A stretch of DNA of 6,311 bases, from assembly GCA_944386335.1 (NCBI GenBank), contig CALXAQ010000137.1, positions 1 to 6,311 of the forward strand, written 5' to 3'. The stretch comes from an uncultured Clostridia bacterium (GTDB lineage Bacteria > Bacillota > Clostridia > TANB77 > CAG-508). Both the position numbers and the translations under genes were made by a program. Below, piece after piece: positions 1-5,294 of the stretch. How positions within the stretch are numbered: position 1 is the first letter of the stretch; each line of letters begins with the position of its first letter. The notes under the pieces were generated by a model. The model searched no databases and was not told where the DNA came from. It saw only the letters and a program-made list of their open reading frames with translations.

Positions 1-73
1 AAAATACTAGTAAGAAAGAGTAAATATTATTCACATTTATTATACAAAACAAGATTATTTAGTGTAGAGTCAA

Positions 74-118
74 AAAGAGAAACCCTAGGTAATTTGAAAT
101 TGCCTAGGGTTTCTCTTT
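74..118 (-). terminator. Rho-independent terminator of thyA
   Basis: Two arms, 74-89 and 103-118, are perfect reverse complements over 16 bp, including the core CCCTAGG/CCTAGGG. A G-U pair and two A-U pairs extend the stem inward around a small loop. Read on the minus strand, the hairpin lies 12 nt past the thyA stop and ends in a run of five U, three of them in the stem. Its arms are A-rich and U-rich, so it may also stop transcription arriving on the plus strand, although the plus-strand U tract is interrupted by C. Confidence 0.88.
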
Positions 119-130
119 CTACTATGTCTA

Positions 131-991
131 TTATGCAATTACGTCAAACTTAATTCTGTCAAGATGTTGGTAATCTATAAGTTTGATGTCTTTTAATTCT
201 CTGGAATTATCAAACTCATAGAAATCCTTTACGTCAGGATTTAGCCAAAGCTTAGGTGCAGGTAGGGCATCGTTTCTACGAGATAGCTGTTCTTTAATGC
301 CGTCTATGTGCTTTTCATAGATATGCACATCTACCATTTCATAGTGCATAACACCGGGCTTTAAACCTGTAACATGGGCAAGCATACAAGTAAGAGCAGC
401 ATACTGAACAATGTTAAAAGGAACACCTACAGCAGTATCGCAAGAACGTTGCTCTACGAAAGAGTAAAGTTTCCCATCCAGTACCATCCATGTAGAATTC
501 CATACACAAGAAGGTAAAACGGCGGTTGGTATTTCGCAATCTTGCCATAGAGAAATGATGTTACGCCTGTTTTCCGGTTCTTCTTTTATTTTTCGGATAC
601 ATTCATTCATAAGGTTGTATTTTTTTACAATATAACCATAAGCAGAACCAATGGTACCAGCCCATTCTTTTCCAAAAAATTTTTCTGAACCAGTATCTGG
701 ATTACGATAGATACCGTCTTCACTTACTTCCCACTTGTCCCAAATATGAACACCTCTGTCGCGAAGCCATTGCACGCGATTGCTTTGTGCCTGATAGAAC
801 CATAAAATTTCTAAAATAGCACTTTTAAAAGCAACAGATTTCGTGGTAAGAATAGGAAACTCTTTGGATAAGTCAAAATCCCAAACGTTTCCTGGTATTC
901 TATAAGTAATACCATTTCTTGCTTCTGTTTTGATTCCTTGTGATAAGATTTTATCACATAGGTCTAGATACATGTTATCGAATTGAGACAT
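131..991 (-). CDS. thyA: Thymidylate synthase ThyA
   Basis: Cytosolic enzyme that methylates dUMP to dTMP, using 5,10-methylene-tetrahydrofolate as both carbon donor and reductant and releasing dihydrofolate. The protein is 286 aa, against about 264 for E. coli ThyA; part of the excess is an insert near residues 90-108. Visible family elements are FPILTTK (45-51), EILWF (61-65), the phosphate-binding Arg pair RR (142-143), catalytic Cys162 in LPSCVW, QRSCD (181-185), GVPFN (189-193) and DVHIY (221-225). The usual PCHxxxQF around the catalytic Cys reads SCVWNSTW, and GDxHIYxNH reads VDVHIYEKH. I recall this variant from clostridial ThyA proteins. I start at 991 because AAAGGAG lies 8 nt upstream and the family alignment begins there; the in-frame ATG at 1057 would add 22 unrelated hydrophobic residues. 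It is divergent from folA, whose product recycles the dihydrofolate. Confidence 0.95.
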   Translation of the reverse strand: MSQFDNMYLDLCDKILSQGIKTEARNGITYRIPGNVWDFDLSKEFPILTTKSVAFKSAILEILWFYQAQSNRVQWLRDRGVHIWDKWEVSEDGIYRNPDTGSEKFFGKEWAGTIGSAYGYIVKKYNLMNECIRKIKEEPENRRNIISLWQDCEIPTAVLPSCVWNSTWMVLDGKLYSFVEQRSCDTAVGVPFNIVQYAALTCMLAHVTGLKPGVMHYEMVDVHIYEKHIDGIKEQLSRRNDALPAPKLWLNPDVKDFYEFDNSRELKDIKLIDYQHLDRIKFDVIA

Positions 992-999
992 AGAAAAAA

Positions 1000-1006
1000 C
1001 TCCTTT
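1000..1006 (-). promoter_or_regulatory. Ribosome binding site deciding the thyA start
   Basis: The minus strand reads AAAGGAG here, 8 nt before the ATG at 991. It selects this start over the in-frame ATG at 1057, which lies only a few bases past the predicted -10 box at 1043-1048 and upstream of the expected transcription start. Confidence 0.85.
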
Positions 1007-1042
1007 CTGTTGATTAACAACAAATAAATACATGATAAACAA

Positions 1043-1071
1043 AATATAACATAGCAAGTTACGTAAGTCAA
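1043..1071 (-). promoter_or_regulatory. Sigma-A-type promoter of thyA
   Basis: On the minus strand a TTGACT -35 box (1066-1071) is followed, after exactly 17 nt, by a TATATT -10 box (1043-1048) with an extended TGT just before it. The expected start of transcription is near 1036, giving a leader of about 45 nt. Inferred from consensus match only. Confidence 0.75.
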
Positions 1072-1099
1072 CAAAACCTTTCAGACTATGCTGTCAAAA

Positions 1100-1129
1100 T
1101 TACAAAGAAAATATCCTTTACAAAGAAAA
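1100..1129 (+). repeat. 12-bp direct repeat over the folA -35 box
   Basis: TTACAAAGAAAA occurs at 1100-1111 and again at 1118-1129, 18 bp apart start to start. The second copy covers most of the folA -35 hexamer (1117-1122). It may be a tandem operator, or chance in AT-rich DNA; no known regulator motif is recognised. Confidence 0.55.
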
Positions 1130-1145
1130 AAAGCTATGCTATTAT
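1117..1145 (+). promoter_or_regulatory. Sigma-A-type promoter of folA
   Basis: A TTTACA -35 box (1117-1122), a 17-nt spacer and a TATTAT -10 box (1140-1145), with an extended TGC immediately before the -10. The leader is short, about 20 nt, so there is no room for a riboswitch. The folA ribosome site AAGGAG (1160-1165) follows. The extended -10 context GCTATGnTAT is shared with the divergent thyA promoter. Confidence 0.78.
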
Positions 1146-1174
1146 GAAAAAAACAATAAAAGGAGAGAAAAACT

Positions 1175-1699
1175 ATGCTTAGTATTATTGTTGCGGTAGC
1201 AAATCAGAATGTAATTGGAAAAGATAATCAATTAATTTGGCATTTGCCAGAAGACTTAAAAAGATTTAAAAAATTAACAACAGGACATACGATTATTATG
1301 GGGAGAAAAACATTTGAATCTTTGGGAAGAGTACTTCCTAATCGTAAACATGTTATTTTATGCAATGATGCAGAATTACACATAGAAGATGAAAATGTAG
1401 AAGTACTAGAGGATATCTCCTTATTAAAGCCATATATAGAATCAGGAGAAGAAAATTTTGTAATAGGGGGAGCAACCATTTATTCTTTGTTAATGCCATA
1501 TACAGAAAAAATGTATATTACGCATATTGCACAAGATTTTGAAGGAGATGTATTTTTCCCTGAAATTAATCCAGAAGAGTGGCAAGTAATAGAAAGACAA
1601 AAGGGATTAAAAGATGAAAAAAATCCATATGATTATGAATATGTTACTTATGTAAGAAATTTCACCAAACCACTTGACAAAACAAAAAAAATAGTGTAA
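1175..1699 (+). CDS. folA: Dihydrofolate reductase
   Basis: NADPH-dependent reduction of dihydrofolate to tetrahydrofolate, which restores the cofactor oxidised by ThyA. At 174 aa it is slightly longer than the usual 160-165. Visible motifs are VIGKDNQLIWHLPEDL (13-28) with Trp22 of the mobile active-site loop and catalytic acid Glu26, the NADPH-binding GRKTFESLGR (43-52), LPNRKHVIL (54-62) and the Gly-Gly element VIGGATIY (96-103). A conserved-looking GDVFFPEI follows near residue 124. The last 12 or so residues, rich in Lys and Thr, extend past the usual end. ATG is preceded by AAGGAG at 9 nt. It has its own promoter and is divergent from thyA; the next gene, ylxM, starts 32 bp downstream and may be partly co-transcribed. 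Confidence 0.96.
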   Translation: MLSIIVAVANQNVIGKDNQLIWHLPEDLKRFKKLTTGHTIIMGRKTFESLGRVLPNRKHVILCNDAELHIEDENVEVLEDISLLKPYIESGEENFVIGGATIYSLLMPYTEKMYITHIAQDFEGDVFFPEINPEEWQVIERQKGLKDEKNPYDYEYVTYVRNFTKPLDKTKKIV

Positions 1700-1702
1700 A
1701 GT
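1674..1702 (+). promoter_or_regulatory. Candidate promoter of ylxM-ffh
   Basis: A perfect TTGACA -35 (1674-1679) lies inside the 3' end of folA, with TAAAGT (1697-1702) at 17-nt spacing as a weaker -10. Transcription would begin near 1709, just before the ylxM ribosome site. A better -10-like TATATT at 1702-1707 sits too far away (22 nt), so the exact -10 is uncertain. Confidence 0.5.
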
Positions 1703-1716
1703 ATATTAGCATTACA

Positions 1717-1726
1717 AAAGAGGTGG
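1717..1726 (+). promoter_or_regulatory. Ribosome binding site deciding the ylxM start
   Basis: AAAGAGGTGG ends 5 nt before the ATG at 1732. An in-frame GTG at 1723 is part of this site itself, so it cannot be the start. Confidence 0.8.
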
Positions 1727-1731
1727 TAATT

Positions 1732-2079
1732 ATGGAAAAAAATGTGAAGGTTAGCATTCTGTGTGAAATATACGGAAAGCTTTTAACAGAGAAACAGTTA
1801 GAAGTCTTAAATGACTACTACAATAATGACCTATCTCTTTCGGAAATTGCAGAAAATAATCATATCACAAGACAAGCTGTGAGAGACATTATCAAGAAGG
1901 GAGAGAATAAACTTTTCGAACTAGAAGAAAAGCTTTTGTTTATGGAAAAGAAAATGGAACAAGAAAAATTATTACAAGATGTTTTAAATGAACTAAGCAA
2001 ATTACAAGATACTTCTTCTGATAAAAAAGTAGAAAAAATCTTGGATCATGTTAGAAAAGAATTAAGTTGTTTAGTGTAA
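1732..2079 (+). CDS. ylxM: YlxM/UPF0122 family helix-turn-helix protein, SRP-associated
   Basis: A 115-aa protein of the YlxM (UPF0122, p13) family, which is encoded next to ffh in most Firmicutes and is thought to act with the signal recognition particle; its exact role is not well settled. The N-terminal half holds a sigma-region-4-like helix-turn-helix: LTEKQLEVLNDYY (about 18-30), then SLSEIAENNHITRQAVRDII (about 35-54), matching the family pattern of 'E-I-A-x-x-x-x-I-T-R-Q-A-V'. The C-terminal half (about 55-115) is highly charged and helical, rich in Glu, Lys and Leu, and probably coiled coil. Start is set by the RBS at 1717-1726. It ends 28 bp before ffh and should be co-transcribed with it. 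Confidence 0.92.
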   Translation: MEKNVKVSILCEIYGKLLTEKQLEVLNDYYNNDLSLSEIAENNHITRQAVRDIIKKGENKLFELEEKLLFMEKKMEQEKLLQDVLNELSKLQDTSSDKKVEKILDHVRKELSCLV

Positions 2080-2107
2080 GAACAAAGGAATAGGAGGAAC
2101 TGGGAAT

Positions 2108-3457
2108 ATGGCTTTTGAAGGGTTATCTTCTAAATTGCAAGACATTACAAGAAAATTAAGAGGAAAAGCAAGAATTACAGAATCAGATTTAAAAGATATG
2201 CTAAGAGAAGTAAAACTTGCCTTATTAGAAGCAGATGTGAACTATAAAGTGGTAAAAGAATTTATAGATACCATACAAACAAAGGCATTAGGGCAAGATG
2301 TTTTAAAGTCATTAACACCGGGACAACAAGTAGTAAAGATTGTAAAAGATGAACTAGTAGAACTTCTAGGAGGACAGGAAAGTAAAATTCACTTTACGCC
2401 AAATCCACCTACTATTATTATGTTGGTAGGATTGCAAGGTTCTGGTAAAACAACTACAGCTGGAAAACTAGCCAATCTCCTAAGAAAACAAGGGAAAAAA
2501 CCATTATTGGTAGCTTGCGATGTTTATAGACCAGCAGCTATCAAACAATTACAAGTGGTAGGCGCACAGCTGAATATACCAGTCTATAGTAACGAAAATT
2601 CAAAAGATGTAGTACATATTGCAAAACAAGCAGTAAGCGTAGCCATTAGCAAATTAAACGATGTTGTTATTTTAGATACAGCGGGAAGATTACATATTGA
2701 TGAAGAACTAATGGAAGAACTAAAAAATATAAAAGCAAATGTAAAGCCACATGAAATTTTGTTAGTAGTAGATAGTATGACTGGTCAAGATGCAGTAAAT
2801 GTAGCATCTAGCTTTAATGAAGCACTAGGAATTGATGGTGTGGTACTTACAAAGTTAGATGGTGATACTCGTGGTGGTGCAGCTATTTCTGTTAAGAAAG
2901 TAACAGGAAGACCAATTAAATTTGCAGCAACAGGAGAAAAACTAAGTGATATAGAAGTATTTCATCCAGAAAGAATGGCATCTCGTATTTTAGGAATGGG
3001 AGATGTACTATCCATTATTGAAAAAGCAGAAGAGGCAATAGACTTAGAAGAAGCTGAAAAACTAGAAAAACAATTAAAAAAGAAAGAATTTGACTTAGAA
3101 GATTATTTAACACAACTAAGGCAAGTGAAAAAAATGGGTTCTTTTTCTTCTATTTTAAAGATGTTGCCGGGTATGGCAAATATCAAGGATTTAAAAGTAG
3201 ATGATAAAGAATTTACAAGAATAGAAGCAATGATTTGCTCTATGACAGCAGAAGAAAGAAGAAATCCACGTTTGTTAAATGCAAGTAGAAGAATTCGTAT
3301 CGCAAAGGGAAGCGGAACAAGCGTACAGCAAATTAATCAGTTTATGAAATCTTTTGAAATGACACAAAAAATGATGAAGAAAATGCAAAATGAAAAAGGA
3401 CTTAAAAACATGATGAAAAATTTAAATCCAAACGATTTAAAAAATATGATGAAATAG
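2108..3457 (+). CDS. ffh: Signal recognition particle GTPase Ffh
   Basis: SRP54 homologue that binds signal peptides on nascent chains and, with 4.5S/6S RNA and the receptor FtsY, delivers ribosomes to the membrane translocon. It is 449 aa, a normal length. The N domain (1-95) is a helical bundle. The G domain (about 96-300) has the P-loop GLQGSGKT (108-115), DVYRPAA (138-144), DTAGR (190-194), TKLDGDTRGGAA (248-259) and the closing-loop GMGDV (296-300). The M domain (about 325-449) has the RNA-binding SRRIRIAKGSG (393-403) and a methionine-rich end with several MMK motifs, which provides the flexible signal-sequence groove. ATG is preceded by AGGAGG at 10 nt. It follows ylxM and precedes rpsP by 80 bp. 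Confidence 0.98.
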   Translation: MAFEGLSSKLQDITRKLRGKARITESDLKDMLREVKLALLEADVNYKVVKEFIDTIQTKALGQDVLKSLTPGQQVVKIVKDELVELLGGQESKIHFTPNPPTIIMLVGLQGSGKTTTAGKLANLLRKQGKKPLLVACDVYRPAAIKQLQVVGAQLNIPVYSNENSKDVVHIAKQAVSVAISKLNDVVILDTAGRLHIDEELMEELKNIKANVKPHEILLVVDSMTGQDAVNVASSFNEALGIDGVVLTKLDGDTRGGAAISVKKVTGRPIKFAATGEKLSDIEVFHPERMASRILGMGDVLSIIEKAEEAIDLEEAEKLEKQLKKKEFDLEDYLTQLRQVKKMGSFSSILKMLPGMANIKDLKVDDKEFTRIEAMICSMTAEERRNPRLLNASRRIRIAKGSGTSVQQINQFMKSFEMTQKMMKKMQNEKGLKNMMKNLNPNDLKNMMK

Positions 3458-3471
3458 TTTTTAATTTTATA

Positions 3472-3495
3472 CAATAGAAAAGTAATTTTCTGTTG
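3472..3495 (+). other. Hairpin with GNRA loop between ffh and rpsP
   Basis: CAATAGAAAA (3472-3481) pairs with TTTTCTGTTG (3486-3495) over 10 bp, with one G-U pair, around the tetraloop GTAA, which fits the GNRA rule. It starts 14 nt after the ffh stop. No U tract follows (the next bases are GAAATATAAT), so it is not a standard terminator. It could be an mRNA end-stabiliser, a processing site or a regulatory structure before the S16 gene. Role is inference. Confidence 0.45.
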
Positions 3496-3520
3496 GAAAT
3501 ATAATAGATTTTGAAGCAAA

Positions 3521-3531
3521 AGGAAGAGGTG
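3521..3531 (+). promoter_or_regulatory. Ribosome binding site deciding the rpsP start
   Basis: AGGAAGAGGTG ends 6 nt before the ATG at 3538. It chooses MVKIRL as the true N-terminus over an in-frame TTG at 3511 that would add nine residues absent from the S16 family. Confidence 0.85.
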
Positions 3532-3537
3532 AATGTT

Positions 3538-3771
3538 ATGGTAAAAATCAGATTAAAAAGAGTAGGTGCAAAAAAAGCTCCATTCTATCACATTGTAGTA
3601 GCAGATTCTAGAAGCCCAAGAGATGGAAAAATCATTGAGCAAATTGGAACATATGATCCAATGACAAATCCTTCTACAATCGTAGTAGATAAAGAAAAAG
3701 TAGAAGCTTGGATCAAAAATGGTGCAAAACCAACTGATACAGTAAAAGCTTTAATTGAAAAAGCAAACTAA
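3538..3771 (+). CDS. rpsP: Small subunit ribosomal protein S16
   Basis: S16 binds 16S rRNA in the 30S body and helps its early assembly. The protein is 77 aa, at the short end of the family (usually 80-90), lacking the extra C-terminal residues of many homologues. The signature MVKIRLKRVGAKKAPFYHI at the start, the ADSRSPRDGKIIEQIGTYDP segment (about 23-42) and the VEAWIKNGAKPTDTVKAL segment near residues 55-72 are all typical. It begins the rpsP-khpA-rimM-trmD-rplS group, the common clostridial order, and is followed by a 58-bp gap before khpA that can form small hairpins. Confidence 0.97.
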   Translation: MVKIRLKRVGAKKAPFYHIVVADSRSPRDGKIIEQIGTYDPMTNPSTIVVDKEKVEAWIKNGAKPTDTVKALIEKAN

Positions 3772-3774
3772 GTA

Positions 3775-3812
3775 TTCTTAGATAGAAAACTAGTTAGGTG
3801 GATGCCTAAGAA
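3775..3812 (+). other. Alternative hairpins between rpsP and khpA
   Basis: TTCTTAG (3775-3781) can pair with CTAAGAA (3806-3812), a 7-bp stem ending where the khpA ribosome site AAGGAAGG (3812-3819) begins. Alternatively TTAGGT (3794-3799) can pair with GCCTAA (3804-3809). The two share 3806-3809 and cannot form together. Both are short and may not be biologically meaningful. Confidence 0.3.
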
Positions 3813-3829
3813 AGGAAGGATACTTAAAA

Positions 3830-4066
3830 ATGGAAAAAATGTTAGAAACCATGGTAAAAAGCCTAGTAGAGGAAAAAGAAGCAGTTACCATTACGCAAAC
3901 AGAGGGTAGTTCTGAAAAAGAAATAAGTTTTGAGGTAAAAGTAGCTACATCCGATATGGGAAGAGTCATTGGTAAACAAGGAAGGGTTGCAAAAGCAATT
4001 CGAACTGTTATGAAAGCAATTGCAGGCAGAGAACATAAAAAAGTTGTAATAGAATTTGTAAGTTAG
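3830..4066 (+). CDS. khpA: KH-domain RNA-binding protein KhpA (YlqC family)
   Basis: A single-KH-domain protein of 78 aa, the normal size. In Firmicutes such as Streptococcus pneumoniae KhpA pairs with KhpB/Jag, binds RNA and affects cell division and elongation; that role is known for the family, not shown here. The GxxG loop that contacts RNA is GKQG (48-51), inside DMGRVIGKQGRVAKAIRTV (42-60). A beta strand (EISFEVKVA, 31-39) precedes it and KKVVIEFV closes the fold. ATG is preceded by AAGGAAGG at 10 nt. It lies in its usual place between rpsP and rimM, with only 10 bp separating it from rimM, so the two are probably translated from one message. Confidence 0.94.
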   Translation: MEKMLETMVKSLVEEKEAVTITQTEGSSEKEISFEVKVATSDMGRVIGKQGRVAKAIRTVMKAIAGREHKKVVIEFVS

Positions 4067-4076
4067 AGGAAAATAG

Positions 4077-4589
4077 ATGGAAGCATATTTAGAAATAGGA
4101 CAAATTGTGAATACTTTTGGAATAAAAGGAGTGCTAAAAGTAAAACCTTTTACAGATGAAATAACACGATTTGAAGATTTAAAAAAAGTTTATATATGCG
4201 AAAAAACAGGATTAAAACAAGTAACGTTAGAAAAGGTAAGTTATCATAAAGACATGGTTTTGTTAAAATGCAAAGGCATAGAAGACAAAACAGAGGCGGA
4301 AAAGTATAAAGGTCTTTACTTAAAGATTGATAGAAAAGATGCCAAAGAATTACCAGAAGATACTTATTTTATTGCTGATTTACTTGGGTTAGAAGTTTAT
4401 ACAGAAGAAGGACGAAACCTAGGAATAGTAGAAGATATTTTCCCAACAGGGAGCAATGATGTTTATGTGGTCAAAGACCCAGAAACAGGAAAGCAAGTAC
4501 TATTACCTGCAATTAGTGAAGTCATAAAAGACATTAATCTAAAAGAAAAGAAAATAATCGTTCATTTACTAGAAGGGTTAGAAAGTTAG
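4077..4589 (+). CDS. rimM: Ribosome maturation factor RimM
   Basis: Assembly factor for the 30S head, which binds S19 and is needed for efficient 16S rRNA processing. It is 170 aa, normal for the family. The N-terminal RimM barrel begins with EIGQIVNTFGIKGVLKV-type sequence (about 5-23). The second, PRC-type barrel starts at TYFIADLLGLEVYTEEG (about 96-112) and contains IFPTGSNDVYVV (121-132), then LLPAISEVI (142-150) and the closing HLLEGL (163-168). The weak ribosome site AGAGGAAAA overlaps the end of khpA. The gene stops 16 bp before trmD, and rimM-trmD adjacency is conserved widely. Confidence 0.96.
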   Translation: MEAYLEIGQIVNTFGIKGVLKVKPFTDEITRFEDLKKVYICEKTGLKQVTLEKVSYHKDMVLLKCKGIEDKTEAEKYKGLYLKIDRKDAKELPEDTYFIADLLGLEVYTEEGRNLGIVEDIFPTGSNDVYVVKDPETGKQVLLPAISEVIKDINLKEKKIIVHLLEGLES

Positions 4590-4605
4590 AAAGGAAGCAA
4601 AAACA

Positions 4606-5269
4606 ATGCAATTTGATGTGCTTACACTTTTCCCGGAAATGTTTATTCCATTAAAACAAAGCATTTTAGGAAGAGCGCAAGAAAAAGAACTCATTCAAAT
4701 TCATACAGTGAATATGAGAGATTTTTCAAAAGATAAACACAAAAAAGTAGATGACACACCTTATGGTGGCGGTAATCGGTATGGTAATTAGACCAGACAT
4801 TGTATATGATGCTTTTCAATCTGTGTGGGAGGAACAAGCAAAAGTTATTTTTTTATCCCCACAAGGAAAAACGCTTACCCAGAAAAAAGTAATTGATTTA
4901 AGTAAGGAAAAACATCTTATCTTAATTTGCGGACATTATGAAGGAATTGATGAAAGAGTCATAGAAGAAATTCAGCCAGAAGAAATTTCTATAGGAGATT
5001 ATGTACTAACCGGTGGGGAGTTACCAGCTATGATATTAATAGATAGTGTTAGCCGTTATGTAGAAGGCGTTTTGGCAGAAGGTTCTGTAGAAGAAGAATC
5101 TTTTAGTAAAAACTATTTAGAATATCCACAGTACACAAGACCAGAAATTTTTAGAGGAAGAAAAGTACCAGAAGTGCTTTTATCAGGACATCATGAAAAT
5201 ATTCGCAAATGGAGAGAAGAACAGGCTTTAGAAAGAACAAAGAAAAAAAGACCAGATTTATTAAAATAA
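4606..5269 (+). CDS. trmD: tRNA (guanine-37-N1)-methyltransferase TrmD, interrupted by a +1 frameshift
   Basis: TrmD uses S-adenosylmethionine to make m1G37 in tRNAs reading CUN, CCN and CGG codons, which keeps the reading frame. The start (ATG 4606, AAGGAAG upstream) gives FDVLTLFPEMF and VDDTPYGGGN, but this frame stops at TAG 4789-4791 after 61 codons. The rest, from GMVIRPD onward, lies one base ahead and is open from before the junction to 5269. Skipping one base after AAT (4774-4776) joins 57 and 163 codons into a 220-aa protein. It shows LSPQG (83-87), ICGHYEGIDER (107-117) and EISIGDYVLTGGELPA (126-141), the knotted SAM site, then YTRP (176-179). It ends at RPDLLK, about 20 residues short of B. 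subtilis TrmD, and has Glu where the catalytic Asp of EDSF is expected. The two halves are otherwise undecayed: error, recent mutation or recoding all remain possible. Confidence 0.9.
4771..4791 (+). other. Frame junction in trmD (possible +1 recoding site)
   Basis: The zero frame reads GGT AAT CGG TAT GGT AAT TAG. The conserved protein continues as GGT-ATG-GTA from 4778, so one base, most simply C4777, must be skipped. Four bases (AATC) sit where the family has one codon, usually Ala or Pro, of the GGGxGM motif. There is no homopolymer here. CGG at 4777-4779 is the only in-frame CGG I find in the genes of this window, and a GGTGGCGG run, constrained by the Gly codons, lies just upstream. Confidence 0.6.
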
Positions 5270-5294
5270 AAATTTAAGAAAGGAGAATATCAAA

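Noticed and set aside
1..73. Possible gene end or promoter at the left edge
   Set aside because: AT-rich stretch with no open frame, no spaced promoter boxes and no repeat that could be supported.
992..1057. A longer thyA start at 1057 adding 22 residues
   Set aside because: The extra residues are hydrophobic and unlike the family, the predicted promoter overlaps them, and AAAGGAG sits exactly before the ATG at 991.
1146..1174. Folate (THF) riboswitch before folA
   Set aside because: The leader from the predicted transcription start is only about 20 nt, too short for one.
1228..1479. Minus-strand open frame inside folA, and a similar one across the ffh end (3337-3519)
   Set aside because: Both lie opposite strongly supported genes and show no recognisable protein features.
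3500..3505. Perfect TATAAT upstream of rpsP as a promoter
   Set aside because: At 16-18 nt upstream there is no -35-like hexamer (GAAAAG at 17) and no extended TG, so AT-richness explains it as well.
4751..5269. A separate 172-aa protein starting at ATG 4751
   Set aside because: Its first nine codons lie in frame with nothing conserved while overlapping VDDTPYGGG in the other frame, and no ribosome site precedes it; it is the second half of trmD.
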